64,000 nucleotides of DNA from Certhia americana (taxonomy: Eukaryota; Chordata; Aves; Passeriformes; Certhiidae). The stretch lies in assembly GCA_018697195.1 (NCBI GenBank), contig CM031859.1, positions 56,670,779-56,734,778 on the forward strand. Direction: 5' to 3'. Position numbers and translations under genes: made by a program. This document shows positions 1 through 12,470 of this stretch, in pieces (positions within the stretch are counted from its first letter, which is position 1; each line of letters begins with the position of its first letter). The notes under the pieces were generated by a model that worked only from the letters and a program-made list of their open reading frames with translations, made no database searches and was not told the DNA's origin.

Positions 1-1339
1 GCCTTCTTTAAGTAACAGCTCTTCCTTGTAGCCCAAATGTGTGTTCCTTATCTTTGTCTACTAAGACTGAATGATTATGAATACTAATCTAACCTAGCAT
101 GACTTCTGAATAGCAATGGAGAAAGCTCAGCCTTGAAAAGAACACATACTCGTGTCAGTCCAGACTTGTGTCTCAGACACTGAAAACATTTTGTGAACAT
201 ACAAAATCCTTTTTGAAAAAATGTTAATGTTACACTTATCTGAAAAGGAAGCTTTATTTTGGCTCTTCCAAATGCTGGAGTACAGCTTGTGGTTTCCTAC
301 CTCTGACCACCCTCTCCTCGTAACAGCTTCAAAGATGACGTGCCAAAAAGTAATTCTGTGTAACAGCAACCAATGTGCTTGTAGCTTTTTCTGGCCTTTT
401 TATTTCTGTCATGCAAGCCAATGCATTCTAAGCAAAAACACTTAACTCAGAAGAAAAATTCACTTTGTGTGTGCCATGGCTTCAAATCCTGCAAACTTAT
501 TAAAGAGCAATAACTTAGAGCCATGCTCTGTAATTTTTTTGTAACGAAAAGAATCCTGTTCTTTCAAAGTTGAGTTCTGATTGATAAGCAGGGCAGAGTG
601 CTACTGAGTAGACTGCAATTTCTTGGAATAGTTCTAGAAAGATCTAGAGGGTTTTCAATTTATTCTCTTTTTCTGCTATTTATGCTTATGTTTTAGGCCT
701 ATTCCACTAAAATAATGATGGGTAAAACACAAATGTCTATCTTGGTATTGAGTTTCTATGGAGAATATTAGGAAGTTTTCAGTATACCCACAGGGAAAAA
801 AATCTGCTTCAATGTGGATTGATACAACCTCAATTGTCAAAGGCTGCACATGAATGCATACACAGAAACACAGATGGAAAAAAAAACCTCACACAGGTGA
901 GACAGAATGTCAAGAAGCAGCTTGAAAGAAAGAAAAACCTGAAGTGATGAATATTATTCCAAATCATATACTGCTTCCACTATTAGCACAACTTCTAATG
1001 TGATATTTTCCCAGCTGTATTTCCCAGAATTCTGCCAGTTATCATTTTACAGATCTTGTCATTCAAACATATACCTAATGCCATTAATTTGTTACAGAAT
1101 TTTTTAATTATTTTTGAAGTGCAGCATATGGATGTCTTCTATTTTTTTTAATACCATACATATCTCATTCTAAACTTAGAGGTTTCCATAGTTGTCATTA
1201 AAAAGCACGTAGACAAAATATTTTATGGTATCTATAATAAATGCAAAGAAATCAATACAAACAAAACTTGGCTTAGCAAACTGTACATACATAAATATGT
1301 TCTTTGTTTTTCAACTTGACATTCAACATTTTTTCCTCA
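1..1339. other. 3' flank of SYNE1, no gene seen
   Basis: AT-rich sequence downstream of the probable SYNE1 cleavage site. I see no exon-like reading frame with splice borders, no RNA gene and no recognisable transposon. Other AATAAA complements occur here (for example near 253 and 399), so a longer 3'UTR form is possible. In mammals and chicken ESR1 lies next to SYNE1 in tail-to-tail orientation, so its 3' end may lie left of this edge; nothing in the window shows it. Confidence 0.5.
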
Positions 1340-1969
1340 TAAAAACTTCTGCAATCTTATTTATTACATCCATTTTTTTTAAACCTTAAAAAAGTGCTTC
1401 TCAGATTTACACCTTGTGCATCCAAAGCAAAAGTTAGAACACCATGCCTGAAACAGAAACCACAGGGAATAATACATTGCCATACAAGATTCTTTAAAAT
1501 TGTATGTTACAAATGCTCTAAAATTCCTTAAGCATGGGTTATTTTGTATACTGTAGATACTGAGAGGGTATTTAACAAAGACTGGCTAATGGGTCATTTA
1601 GAGCAGCACACAGGAAAAATCTACAGTATCAAGTCCTTGGCTATGCATAGTACAGGGCAATGACCTGGATATAAAGTGGCTAAAAGATCCCAAAAGCTGT
1701 ACAGAAGAGGTTTCCCTCACACACTTTGCATCCTCCTTAGTACTCAGGATGCGAGTATTGAAACAATGCTACTCAGGTAATACATTGTTGTGCAGTTTGA
1801 TACTGATACACTGAGGTGCTTGGAGCGGAGGGCCAGTGGAGAATGACATGGCACAGTGATGGCAACAGCACGCAGGTGAAGCTGCCATGCTGAACCCTGT
1901 CACCCTTGAAAACCCTCTGGCTCCCAGCCAGCACTCCAGCAAGGTCTCCCACTGTCTCACAGGTCTCCT
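1340..1969 (-). other. SYNE1: SYNE1 3' untranslated region (probable extent)
   Basis: The sequence from just after the stop codon (1972-1970) to the first good polyadenylation signal is taken as the 3'UTR, about 0.6 kb. The half next to the stop is more GC-rich and the distal half is AT-rich. The length fits the 3'UTR size I remember for mammalian SYNE1. The end point is inferred from the signal alone. Open frames here on the minus strand (1773-2162 and 1769-1960) are chance extensions through the KASH exon and show no family features. Confidence 0.6.
1357..1365 (-). terminator. Polyadenylation signal (AATAAATAA)
   Basis: On the minus strand this reads AATAAATAA, two overlapping canonical-type hexamers, 605 nt after the SYNE1 stop codon. 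It is followed within 30-45 nt by a stretch with several TG/TGT steps, suitable as a downstream element. Transcript ends would be needed to prove use. Confidence 0.55.
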
Positions 1970-2210
1970 TCACAATGGAGGAGGACCATTCATGTATTTT
2001 AGCATGGGGTGGAAAGAGCGGGCAAAGTTGTTTGCCATAGCACAGCTGTAATCCTCCTCGGTCATTGGCACCAGGCACGCCAGCCCGATCAGGAGCAGCA
2101 GGAGGAGCTGAAGTGGCAGAGCAGCTCTGAGGACTCTCAGTAAGAAGGATGGGCACCGCCACACTGGCCCAGCCTCAGAAGGGGAGGAACCTGAGCCACC
2201 TCTTGTGGAC
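1970..2210 (-). CDS. SYNE1: SYNE1 last coding exon: KASH domain
   Basis: This exon encodes residues 1897-1975 plus TGA, after a shared Arg codon. A Ser/Gly-rich stretch leads to a basic patch (LLRVLRAA), a transmembrane helix rich in Leu ([15 protein letters not shown]) and the perinuclear SUN-binding tail starting EEDYSC. The Cys lies 23 residues before the final Leu, the position known to form a disulfide with SUN proteins. The C-terminus is NGPPPL. The acceptor reads TTCTTTTCTCAG and the first base completes AGG (Arg). Compared with the mammalian sequence I remember, the tail differs mainly just before NGPPPL (LKYM here, LRYT there). If the 59-bp exon is skipped, this exon is entered in another frame and stops after 11 codons. 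Confidence 0.97.
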
Positions 2211-5200
2211 CTGAGAAAAGAAGATGGGCAGTTGAATACACTAAAACATTACAGCAGCAGAGGTTGCCCTTGGGCACTCAATCTCCCCTAAAGGCCGATT
2301 TACAATTTGCACAGACTTTGATTGGCAACCGCAGAGGTGTTTTTCAGTGAGCATGCTATTTGCCTAACACTTTCAAGGGACCCCAGATTTCTAGACTGGG
2401 TAGGAAAACACAAAATGATCACAATAAAAGGGGCTTTGTGACCCCACAACCCCTTTATCATTTATGGGAAAGACTCTCTACTCAAAGCTCTATGCTATAG
2501 AGAAGGGGAAAATAAAAGGTGGGCCATACCTGCCATATTTGTTGAATGCATGCTGTATAAAAAGGCCTTCTTGTTTAAAATGGCCAGTTGCATTCGATTT
2601 GCAGAATTTTCTACATTTGTTTATGTATAAGGTATCCATGAGGGTATAATGCATTGAGATTCAGTTACATCATTTTCTGTCAATCAATACACTAATATAC
2701 AGGTAATGGGGACTTATTTTCTACAAAGCACATTGTGTTTTGAATCTTGCACAGAATCAGCAGTTAAAATCTATCTCTTCAACTGACTTTATACTATCAC
2801 CTTCCAAGTGGTCTTCTCCCTTAGGCTGATGTATTGGACTTGAAATGGCACATACCTATCCCACATCTATGAGGCAGGAGATCTAACACAAATACTTCCA
2901 AAGGGACACTTCAAAAATCTGTTCTATTTAATGAAAGATAAAGACATAAATTTCACATATTTCTTTTTGACTGAAACTGTCAAGAGCTGAAAAGAGTGAC
3001 TAGGAAAGAATAAATCTGATAGTCTCAGTGGGCTAATTAAATGGCATGGAAAAATTCTGTATTTCAGCACAAGCCAAAAATGGAAGAACTCAGAACCTTC
3101 AAGTAACTTGCTTCAATAACTCTGATATTAGGACATTAGGTCATGAATCTTGTCTCTAAACACTAAAGATGTGTTGCTTTAATACATTTGCTGGTTGCTA
3201 TAATCATGAGGCCTCAGAAAATCTATGCTTTCCTAGAGTTTAAGAGAGAAAAATTCTCAGAAGGACATGTGGGAAATCAGGCTTATTTGCTGTGGTCAAA
3301 TGCTCCCCAGTAAAGTAAGTATGGGGTGATGGTTCCTTAGTGTTTCTTTCACTTCCCCTTGTTCTTTTGATCCTGTCTCCCTGATAAACCTGAATCTGTG
3401 TGGGAAAGCATCCAAAAAGAAAATATAATCTTCAAAACAATGCTTAGCAAGGGTTCCCTTCTCAGTGTTCAGAAAAGAATTATTTCTGTGCTTGAGATTA
3501 TTTTATTTTCTATGTATAGCACCCCACTATGAGGACTTCAAGAAAGCCAGCAAATTAGGTACTAAGTTCGGATGATCAACAGATACATAAACATTAATTT
3601 AGCAGATATGCTATATTTTTAGCTTGAACGTAATACTCTAGGAAGCAGTGATGATCCAAACATCAGATCCTGTGTTGTCTGACTCCACACTGTTGTAGCC
3701 CAGACAGAAAGCTGCTTATTGCAGAACACAGGATCACATACTATAAAGACAATATTGAAAGGACATGGCACATTAAACAGCACCAAAGCATTCCATATTA
3801 AAGCTCAATTAGATCAGGACTTGTACTGTCTGAGAATACCAAGACAGAAAGTCAATAGACTGAGGCAGGAACAAAGGGAACAAGGAGTGCTTAATTACCT
3901 TCCAAGCATTTGATTGTACAGCCTACCTATTTACAAGGCTCTCACTGTAGAAATGTTAATCCAAATCAAAAAATGATCACATTTCTGCAATTGCTATCTG
4001 GTGTTAGATAATGAGCAAAGTGTCATTTCCTTCTTTGCCTCAGAGTTACTCTGGGGCAGCACTGGGTGTCAGAAGGGGACTTTCCAAAAAGCTGAATCAA
4101 AAGGGAGCAAAGTTAATACCTGGTTTTTCTTCTCTTTTTCCTATTGCTTTAGTAGCACAATCCAGCACTTTTTGCTTTGTTTTTTTTTTTTTTTTTTCAG
4201 GAAGAAATTGTAATGTAAGCTTGCATGGTTCATCTCAAAAGGAACATAAACTTTCAAAAATTAAAACAATTCACAACAAACCATTTTTTTCTGCAGTGAA
4301 GTAGGGTATTAAAGAATAATACTGCATGGAAACAAACAAGAAAATAATGAAATGTTACAAAAATATCTTCAGAGTGAGCACTGTAAAAAGTTTGAGTGCT
4401 GAACTGCCTATGTTTATGGTGGGTACACCTCTGCAATCTACATAATTGGCTGAAAAATGGAATGGGTCAGCTTAGAGTGTTTAACAGATTTGGTAAGGAC
4501 AGATGGTTAAAAATACACATTGTTAATAAAAAAACCACTATTTTTAAGGACAGAACACCTATTTAGTCTGGCAGGAGAAAGGAAGAACTGTGCATCACTT
4601 TGGAGAAAAATGTAATTTCTGTTCTTGAGCTTGCCTCTTTAGCTGTCTCTTCTGACTGCTCCACCATTTGCCAAACCGTGAGGAAGGAAAGAGGTAGGGC
4701 CATCTGCTACTCACTCCAGTACACAATTCCTACTTAGCAGATGAAAGAGGGAAGCACAGCTGCAGTCCCAGCCAACAGTAAGCTTCTTCATGTCAAGAAA
4801 TCTTATATATTAACCTAAGTGCAAGCAATAGTTACCCTTACTTTGAGAGTTTGTAATGCCAGTGATATTGGAACTCTTCTCTAAGCATTTCAAGAGAGGA
4901 GAAGCTAATTTACCAGGCTATAGATAGGATGGTCAAAGTGAACTTTAATTTCAGCTCAGAGAGGAGCCTTTTTGTGAAGATGATTGCTATTTTTTTTCCC
5001 AAGGAAAATAAGGTTGATGTAACCAATATGTATTGCAGTAAGCATCTGTAAGCTTTCAAAAAGGAATTTATCATTCAAGTGAAGCTGATAGAAATAAATA
5101 AAGTGAATTTATTGCTAAATGACTAATGGAATGCAGAAAACAGGCTTACATTGAAAGAAGTACTGCTGGCCTAGTAGAATGTTATTTACTGCAGTTAATC

Positions 5201-8200
5201 AAGAATGGGCCTTAATTTAATATCTTTATTAAAAGACTACTGCACAAAATATAAGAATAGTAAGTTTCATCTGTATGATGACAGATGATGAAGGTCTTTG
5301 CAAATACTAGACAGGATTGGCTTCTTGCACAGAAAAAAAGTGGGAAAATCCAAGTTTAAGAAGTTTAAGAAGCAGCAGTTGTACATGATATTTAAGTAAC
5401 AAACACTAAATGAGAGCGAGGGAGATAACTGGGAAAAAAAACATGGCAAGCCAAACCCAAACCCTGTGTTTGAGCTACTGTGTAGCCATGAATATAATTT
5501 TGTGGGAAAAGGCACAAAGAGTGATGTGGTTTGGTCTGCTCCAGGAACACCAAGTGACCTTTAGAGATCCACTAGTCATTTGGGGAGGTTTGGGGAGAGC
5601 AGGAAATGGAGGTTGGCACTATGGCACCAAGACCTGAATAGAGCTGCTCAAGAGAGACAATGTAAACACCCCTGAGCAAACTGAACCACTATTTTAATCT
5701 TTTAACATTTTAATCACTTCCAAAAAATTCACAGGCAAAGATCCAGGTGTGCACTTATGACAGCTCTATTAAACTGATGAAGAAAGAGGAATTACTTCTT
5801 GGATTTGCTTTCCCATCTAACACATGATTACTAGTACTTCGTGGATGAGACTCCAGTTAAATCCAGAATGTAATGTCTAGTTTAATCCTGCACCTTGCTT
5901 AGCATCACACTATACATGCCTGTCTTTCTGTTGTGATAATGGAGAAGGCAAAATGATGTGACACTTTTTATACACAAAGCATGCCCCCTCTAATTTTTTA
6001 GATGAACTTTCCTTCACAACTTCTTGAGTGATAAACCTTTCAGGATTGACTTTATTTCTCCTTTATACTAAACTCTAACAGGATTTGCTGATCCAGTGCA
6101 AGATCAAACACAAAGTACTCTGATCAGAGGCATGTCAAAATATTAAAGAACACAGTGACAGCTTGTACCGCATTATCAGCTAAAACCACATTATACATCA
6201 ACCACAACCTGTCTGGCTTGCGCATTTGATTAAGTTTCCTATTCAGCAGTGACTCATTCGTATTCCATGCTTGTCTGAATGACAAATTGAACATTGTGTT
6301 GTGCTGCTACAAGACGCGTTCATAAACAGTGCTGGAAAGCCTTGATCTGAAAGGTGCTGCAGCAATGCCGCTGCTGGAACAGGGGTGGATCCCAAAGCTG
6401 CAAAGCACTGCTAGCTGCTCTTAGAGCCAAGGGCTCGCACCTACAACCAAAAACCTCAGAAGGCTGGCAGAAGTGGTTTGACTACACAGGAGAGTGGAAA
6501 AGTGCACACAATGTGTTCCTTGAGTACAACGGTGCTGGTGCAAGCATGCTGATCTGTCAAGGACATTATTCCCTCCTCCTTGCTGTTAGTGGCTGCAGAG
6601 TAAAGCCCCTCTCCTCCCTTTTATTCCTCCACATGAGAAACAAAACGCCAAGCTTCATAGCAGACTCGAGCTGAATAATTAGTTCTCTTTCTCCATCAGA
6701 CAGAAAGATGGAGTTTATATATATATATATCCCCTACTTTCTATGTGGTTTCCTTCTGTTTCAAAAGAAAAAAATCCTTAAAAATAAGCAGCTTCTTAGT
6801 CCATGTAGAAGCAGTAAAAGATACTTGTTCTATTTGTTACGTGTTTTTACAACCATGCCACTTTACTGACAGTCCCTAAATACAGACGTAAAGTGAACTT
6901 TTTAAAAGAAGTCTTTATGTAAATATGTACATGGTAAGTAGTTTTGCTCTTAACTTCAGTTACAATGAGAATAAAGTCTTGATTTTGCTCATGGAAAAAA
7001 TAAAAGACTGTTACGTTTTTTTTTTGGTCTGCTTCTTTGTGGCTCAATCACTATTAAATCTAGTGTTCACTTCTTTTTTTTTTTACTCTCACAGGAGTTA
7101 ATTTTTTAAAAAAATACTTAAATTTGTGTTTTCTTCTTTCTGACATAAAATCTTTAACAGGAGCTATTTTAAAAACGAATCAGTTTATTTTTGATATGCA
7201 GAGAATAAATGAGATTTAGGTTAAAAGAGATTTATTATTAGATTTAATATGAACAAATACACCTTAATCACACTTTCTGATTATTTCAGCAGCGTGCAAG
7301 ACACTGAATTAGCAAAAGATGTCCTCTTTACACACGTTGGCTTGCTCATTTGCCTTTCTTTTTTTAAAAAATTCAAAACCCAAACTTCATAACTGTAGAG
7401 GCTAGTGAACCGATCATTGAAAGAGCGGAGGTACACACATCACACTGACAACAACAAGAATGCAGAAGCACTGTTAGCTGCAGAGATGACAGGTTGCTGG
7501 AGACACCGTGGAAAGCAAGAAGCTGTAGCTGCAAGCCTGCTCTCTACTGGTCAGACAGAGATGGGGCAGTGCTGCTCCCGGAGCAACGCAGGGATGCCAG
7601 CACCGGGCGAGCCATGGCAATGTTAGCATGTTATACTGCAGTCGTCTGAGGAGGGGAGAGAAAGTGATCCCGAGTCTCAGTACTCTCAATTTATGACTTT
7701 TAGTTTTGAGTCTAAAGTATTGAAAACCCACAAACTGAACAAAACGTTTCAGGGAAAAAAAGAAAAAAAAAAAAAAAAGAAGAAAAAAATAAGTAAAATA
7801 AATAAAGAAAAGGATGTTAGTATGTCTCATCCAGATCTGTGGGTTTTCTGAATTCTAGAATATGATATTGCCCTATTACCTGCCTTAATTTATTATCTAG
7901 AGGTAAAGAGGATGATAGAAAGTGTTTGCCATGAACTTACTAGCATTCCTCTTAAATCACACCAAAATAAAATAATCATTAAATATCATGAGTGTAAACA
8001 CACACTCACCCTGATCAGGCATATGAAAAATAAATGTTGATTACACAGGATTTCTGTGAAGCAAAAACTGCAGGTGTCCAAGGACTAGCCTGTATCTCTA
8101 TTTAACAAAGAATTTGAAGTAATTGGAAGTCCCTTTTGCCAGACAATTAACAAAAAGGAAGTTCCCCCTTGTGTAAGTCCTGACCACCTGATGGAGTCAG

Positions 8201-8283
8201 TGGGACTGAGAGGAATCACAGCCAATTTCTATCATCCTCTGGGTGTTCTAGAACAGAGTTTGGAAACCAGGAGAATAAGGTAC
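2211..8283 (-). other. SYNE1: 6.1-kb intron before the KASH exon
   Basis: It runs from a GTACCT donor (8283) to the KASH acceptor. I find no recognisable transposon and no further exon with coding support. It contains homopolymer stretches (T run near 4180-4198, A-rich tract near 7757-7790), a short TA repeat near 6718-6731 and a somewhat GC-richer stretch at about 6340-6620 that is open in one plus-strand frame (106 codons) but resembles nothing I know. Confidence 0.6.
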
Positions 8284-8342
8284 CTGCTATGTGGACTGCT
8301 GACAGAGGGTCCAGGCTGTGAGAGACTACATTTGCCCCGTGG
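8284..8342 (-). CDS. SYNE1: SYNE1 59-bp penultimate exon
   Basis: This exon encodes 19 residues (1877-1895, starting PRGKCSLSQPG and ending SSPHS) plus two bases of an Arg codon. It is a Ser/Pro-rich, presumably disordered segment between the last spectrin repeat and KASH. The acceptor is CATTGCAAACAG and the donor AG|GTACCT. At 59 bp it is not a multiple of three, so including or skipping it decides whether KASH is read. A KASH-less giant nesprin-1 of mammalian brain made by alternative splicing at this end of the gene has been reported. Use of this switch here is inferred. Confidence 0.93.
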
Positions 8343-10156
8343 CTGTTTGCAATGAACAGGGGGTAAAGAAAGAAGAATGTTCAGTCCAGGCAAATAAAGA
8401 CAAGCTACTGATGAAACTAAATTAAAAGTGCAGCAAATGAAACATATAAAAAAGAAAAAAAAATCAAATGAAGTGACCAATACCCATGAACCAAGGAAAC
8501 TGGCTTTTCTTTGCACCTAGCTGAGTATAAAATTATTATTATAGTGAACTCAAAAGTAACAGTTTAGACATTATTTTTATGAACAGTAGCTCTAGGTTTT
8601 TAAAAAAGTCTCTAGAAATTTATTTCAAATAATCTATAACACTAAATAGATGTTATCTTATTATGCTGAATACGGAAAAATATATAGATTAAAAATGCAC
8701 ATGCAGAAAAATTAATATTCTCAAGCAAAAAAGGTCCAGACCCCTCCTTTAACAAGTTTTGCCTCTCCTCCACCCCACAATTTTGAAGGCCAAATAACTG
8801 TAGGGGAATCCTTGCACTCACAAATAATCCAGCTATTTGCTGGATTATTTAATGCAGTTAGATATTTATAATTCTGATTGTATTTCTTTTATATTAATAT
8901 TTATTTATTTAGCATCAGCATATTTGGCACTGAAACTCTAAACAGTATCACTTTAGTCTTCAAAATTGTGTGGCTGCAGGACCAGAAGTTTGAAAACTAG
9001 ACCCAAGGAATCATATAATTTAGCCATGAATTATGGAGAAAAAAAAGAAAAAAGGAGTGACGTACATGAACAGTAACAAATTAGAGACAGACAAATCCTT
9101 ATTAAAATACTAAGATGAAACCTATCATAATTCTACATGCTCTCTGACAAAGATTTATTTATGATAAAATACTTCTCCATTTCCTGTAATGGTTAGGCAA
9201 CCTTCAGTTACATCTGTGATATCAGAGTTACTAGAAATTATTTAGGTTAAATTTTAAAGGACAAAAGCATTGACCTCTGAAATAAAATGTTAATTCTTTC
9301 TCCTTTGGAAAAGCCAGTATTCCTTTACATTCTCATACTAGGATCTTAAAGGAAACTAGTGAATGTAAACGAAAATTAAAAAAAAAAAATCAATTTCAAG
9401 AGCCATAGATTTATCAAGACAGAACTCAGAGGCTTTACAAAAACGTGCAAATGGAAAAACAAAACAAAACCAATCTGATTGTCTTAAGAACTAAGGAAAA
9501 AAGCAAATTAATTAACCAATAGAATTGCAGAAAAAGACAAAATAATTGCAGTTCCAATTTGGGCTCAGAGTATGGAAGTGTTAAGTACTAGGCATGTATT
9601 GCTATAGTTCTTGAATTTTGTGCCAGCGATGTAAATTGACAACTCCAGAGTTGCCACCATATCCATTGATTAGGTCCTGCACAACTAGCTGGTTTGAATA
9701 ATATTTTGTGCCCTTCAGCTCTACTTAGCCATTCATCCAAAGTCTCAATAAGACCATCTGCAACCTGCATCAGAAATGACAAAAGAACTTATTGAGATTC
9801 TTGATGAAGCAGCTCTGAAGAGAAGGCCAAACAGAAATGGAGGACTGATTATACCAGACAAGACCAGACTTTGGGGTGCTGCCATCACTAGAGCAAAATA
9901 CAAGAGACACGACATGCCATACCATGGTAAACCAACCACACTGACAGCCCTGGTTTCAGATAGTATTTACCACTTCTGATTTCATGCAGGATAGGATATG
10001 CAGCAGGGTTGGGGAAAGCAGCTGTGTTTTGCTTTTTGTTTATGCCATTTCCTTTCCTAACAATTGAGAAGGGGTGACTTCCAGCTGGCTAGAACTGCTG
10101 TAGATATCTATAGCTCCCACCCAAGAGGTGGAAGAAAATAAACGACATGAAATTAC
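8343..10156 (-). other. SYNE1: 1.8-kb intron
   Basis: AT-rich intron with donor GTAATT. Apart from short A runs (for example near 9379-9389) I see nothing. Open frames at 9588-9979 on both strands have no splice support or family resemblance. Confidence 0.5.
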
Positions 10157-10246
10157 CGTTCTCTGTCTGCTTGGAGTGCTTCTTCCAGATACAGGACTGA
10201 CTGAGCCTGATGTGTCTAATTCATCAGAAGACCATGAGGACAATTC
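10157..10246 (-). CDS. SYNE1: SYNE1 exon: Ser-rich tail after the last repeat
   Basis: Thirty codons (residues 1847-1876), phase 0 at both ends. They begin ELSSWSSDELDTSGS and end in a basic stretch with RSTPSRQRT. This is the low-complexity tail between the last spectrin repeat and the KASH linker. It contains SP and TP dipeptides, which are possible sites for proline-directed kinases (inference). The acceptor is AACTTTAG and the donor ACG|GTAATT. The 974-bp intron downstream of the next exon to the right (10247-11220) contains nothing I recognise. Confidence 0.94.
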
Positions 10247-11220
10247 CTAAAGTTCAGAAGGAATGGAGCTCAGAAATACAGCAACTAGCTGTACAGGTAA
10301 GCAAACTACAAAAGTTATGCTGAATGAAATTCCTGCAGTTATTTTTAACGCAAATAAAATAAAACAGCTAAATTTTTGGACCAAATTTTAAAAGACTAAG
10401 GCATTACATGTTTTCTCTGTCAGCCCTAAAGGAAAAGAAGAGCAAAAAGAAAAGTAGTTAAAACTTCACTTGTTTAGGTGACACATTTTCCACTGAAGTC
10501 AATACAAGGGAAAAGCCAGCTGTTCTTTACTGGCTGTGAATTACAAGAGGAATTTGGTACTACCAAGATTTTAATTAAACAGGTAGAAATCCACTAGAAG
10601 GAGGGAAGAGCTCAGCTCTTGTGCATTTAGCACTCTGCTAATCCAAGTCCTTTAAAAAAAAGTGAACTAAAGGAGAGCCTTGAAATCTTTAGTCTGTATC
10701 TGTCACTGCTGGCAAAGACTTATGTGCAATACCCTCTCAAACACCTGAGATACACGACAACTTGAAAAGATTTAGACTATAGCTCAAAGCCTAAGAGGCA
10801 CATATGAGGGACTACGTACCCTATTACAGAATTTATCTTTTTTTTTCTTTCTTTGACAGAGTGCGCAAACTCCTTTCCAGTGACAACTGACATACTATAA
10901 TTTTCAGTACTGCAACTGGAATAATTATCTCATATACTTTGCCAGTTGACTGATTCAGTAATAGCAGGGTAAACAAACTAAGAAGTTGAGTAATTATTGC
11001 TACACCAAATAGAAAAAAAATACTGAAATTAAAAATCCCTCCACATGAGAAGAGATATTTACATTATGAAGTTTAAGATTACTTTATGATATTCAAGATT
11101 ACATGTTCCATCTTGATAAGCACTGTAAACCACAGAAAATAGCAATGATCAGAGCAAAGGCAGTTGAAACAACAGGAAACATGCTCAGTGAACAGAAAGG
11201 AATAAAAAGACATGACTTAC

Positions 11221-11433
11221 CAGTTGACTACTTGAAATGTCTAGAATTTTCTCTAGATCTTTAATATGACGTGTAACCTCTTTCAAGAGGAGCTTCAGTC
11301 TGTTTCCAATGACATGTACCTTTTCTTTGGCTTCAAGACAATCCTTGCCTTCAGCATTGACTAGCAATTGGCAAGACATATCTTGCAGTGATGCCACCTT
11401 CAACTGAGATTCCAGCAGTTCACGTCTGATTTG
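11221..11433 (-). CDS. SYNE1: SYNE1 exon: second half of the last spectrin repeat
   Basis: Seventy-one codons (residues 1776-1846), phase 0/0. The sequence includes ASLQDMSCQLLV and EAKEKVHVIGNRLKLLLKEV, amphipathic heptad-patterned helices that close the last spectrin repeat, then DISSSQ leading into the tail. These stretches match the mammalian nesprin-1 C-terminus I remember almost residue for residue. The acceptor is TTGGCAACAG and the donor CTG|GTAAGT. The intron to its right (11434-11793, 360 bp) has no extra feature. Confidence 0.96.
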
Positions 11434-11793
11434 CTGTTGCCAAGGCAAGCACCAAATTTTTTAATAGCAGTCAAAAAAAAAGAGCAGAAAAGTAGAACTC
11501 ACAAAACTCAACATTTGAAATTAAAGAAATAAAAAAAAGAGAAGCAATACGAATTTCTAATTTGACAGGAAGATATACAGCAGCCTAGTAGTTCCCTGAG
11601 ATTTAAAATCACATTGTGCTACTAAGGAAAGGGAGACTTTACCCTACCAAGGTAAAGTCAGTCACTGATGCTGGTCCCACAGCTCTGTGTTGACACACAA
11701 TGTACAGTGCTAACCCTCATGAGAAAGAAAAATCTAATTGGATGTTTTTCTGGCCATGTGTTTTGGGAGAGAAAAGGGTGATTATAGTCCTAC

Positions 11794-11922
11794 CATCAGA
11801 AGCCTGTGATGATCCTGCAGTATTTCTGAGTCCAGGTTTGGATTGATGGGCACAATCTCATTTTTTCTTCTGTCAATATTCTCCAACCAAAGCAGCAAAC
11901 CATGGCTCAGTTCATGGAAATC
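11794..11922 (-). CDS. SYNE1: SYNE1 exon: last spectrin repeat, middle part
   Basis: Forty-three codons (residues 1733-1775), phase 0/0. The exon starts DFHELSHGLLLWLENIDRR and ends HHRLLM. The W in LLLWLE is a typical helix-A position of spectrin repeats. The acceptor is ATCATTTTCAG and the donor ATG|GTAGGA. The preceding intron (11923-12269) is 347 bp and has nothing notable. Confidence 0.95.
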
Positions 11923-12269
11923 CTGAAAATGATGAATCATGGTTTGAACAGGGTAGCAAAATATTCCAGTCAAATTCAGGTTTTTAATTTATCCTTTGAT
12001 ATATTCTACTAGTTAAATAAAATAACTTCCAAGAAGAATGCAATAGAACATTAGAATACTATTCCAGAGATGATAGATTTTGTGAGTATTCAGCTGTAAA
12101 TAACAGGTTTTAGGTAGTGCAGGTGTATCCTTGAGAAAAGCATATGCCAAAGCTGTATTTTGGCTTTCACGGGCAAGTTTCAGACGGATTGTGAGCACAC
12201 AAGGTAACTCAATGGTTTATGTTTTCAGTAGGTGGGCTGCTGACAATTTGAAATGGGCACAGTACAGAC

Positions 12270-12470
12270 CTGGCACTGTATTAATGCATCCTGCAACGAG
12301 CTGCGCCAGTCTTCGATCATGCTGCACACGTGCTCCCAGCGCACGTTCATCTGAGACAGGCGCTCCTGAAGCTTCCTGCTCTCCTCGCTGTCAGACTGAG
12401 TGAACTCTGAGCTGCACAGATTGATGGATAAGATGATTGCTTTGCGGTTATCAATTGCTTTCTGCAGCTC
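12270..12470 (-). CDS. SYNE1: SYNE1 exon: spectrin repeat
   Basis: Sixty-seven codons (residues 1666-1732), phase 0/0. It contains AIILSINLCSSEFTQ and a helix-C signature RLSQMNVRWEHV followed by DALIQCQ. The acceptor is TCTTATCATCAAG. The donor CAG|GTCTGT has C at +3, which is off-consensus, but no other in-frame GT donor is near and the junction QCQ-DFHE agrees with mammalian nesprin-1. The 1,466-bp intron to its right (12471-13936) shows no recognisable element. Confidence 0.95.

Noticed and set aside
1773..2162. 129-codon frame overlapping the KASH exon in another phase
   Set aside because: It is a shadow of the GC-rich KASH exon, shows no family pattern, and the correct frame ends PPPL.
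6354..6674. 106-codon plus-strand frame in the pre-KASH intron
   Set aside because: No recognisable domain, no splice or promoter evidence; probably chance in a GC-richer stretch.
9776..9979. 67-codon plus-strand frame starting MTKELIEILDEAALKRR
   Set aside because: Looks protein-like at first, but the opposite strand is equally open and nothing supports transcription.
10040..10156. Extension of the Ser-rich tail exon into the intron (possible alternative C-terminus)
   Set aside because: The frame stays open for some 39 codons, but a GTAATT donor is present, no polyadenylation signal is obvious and the mammalian junction is at this donor.
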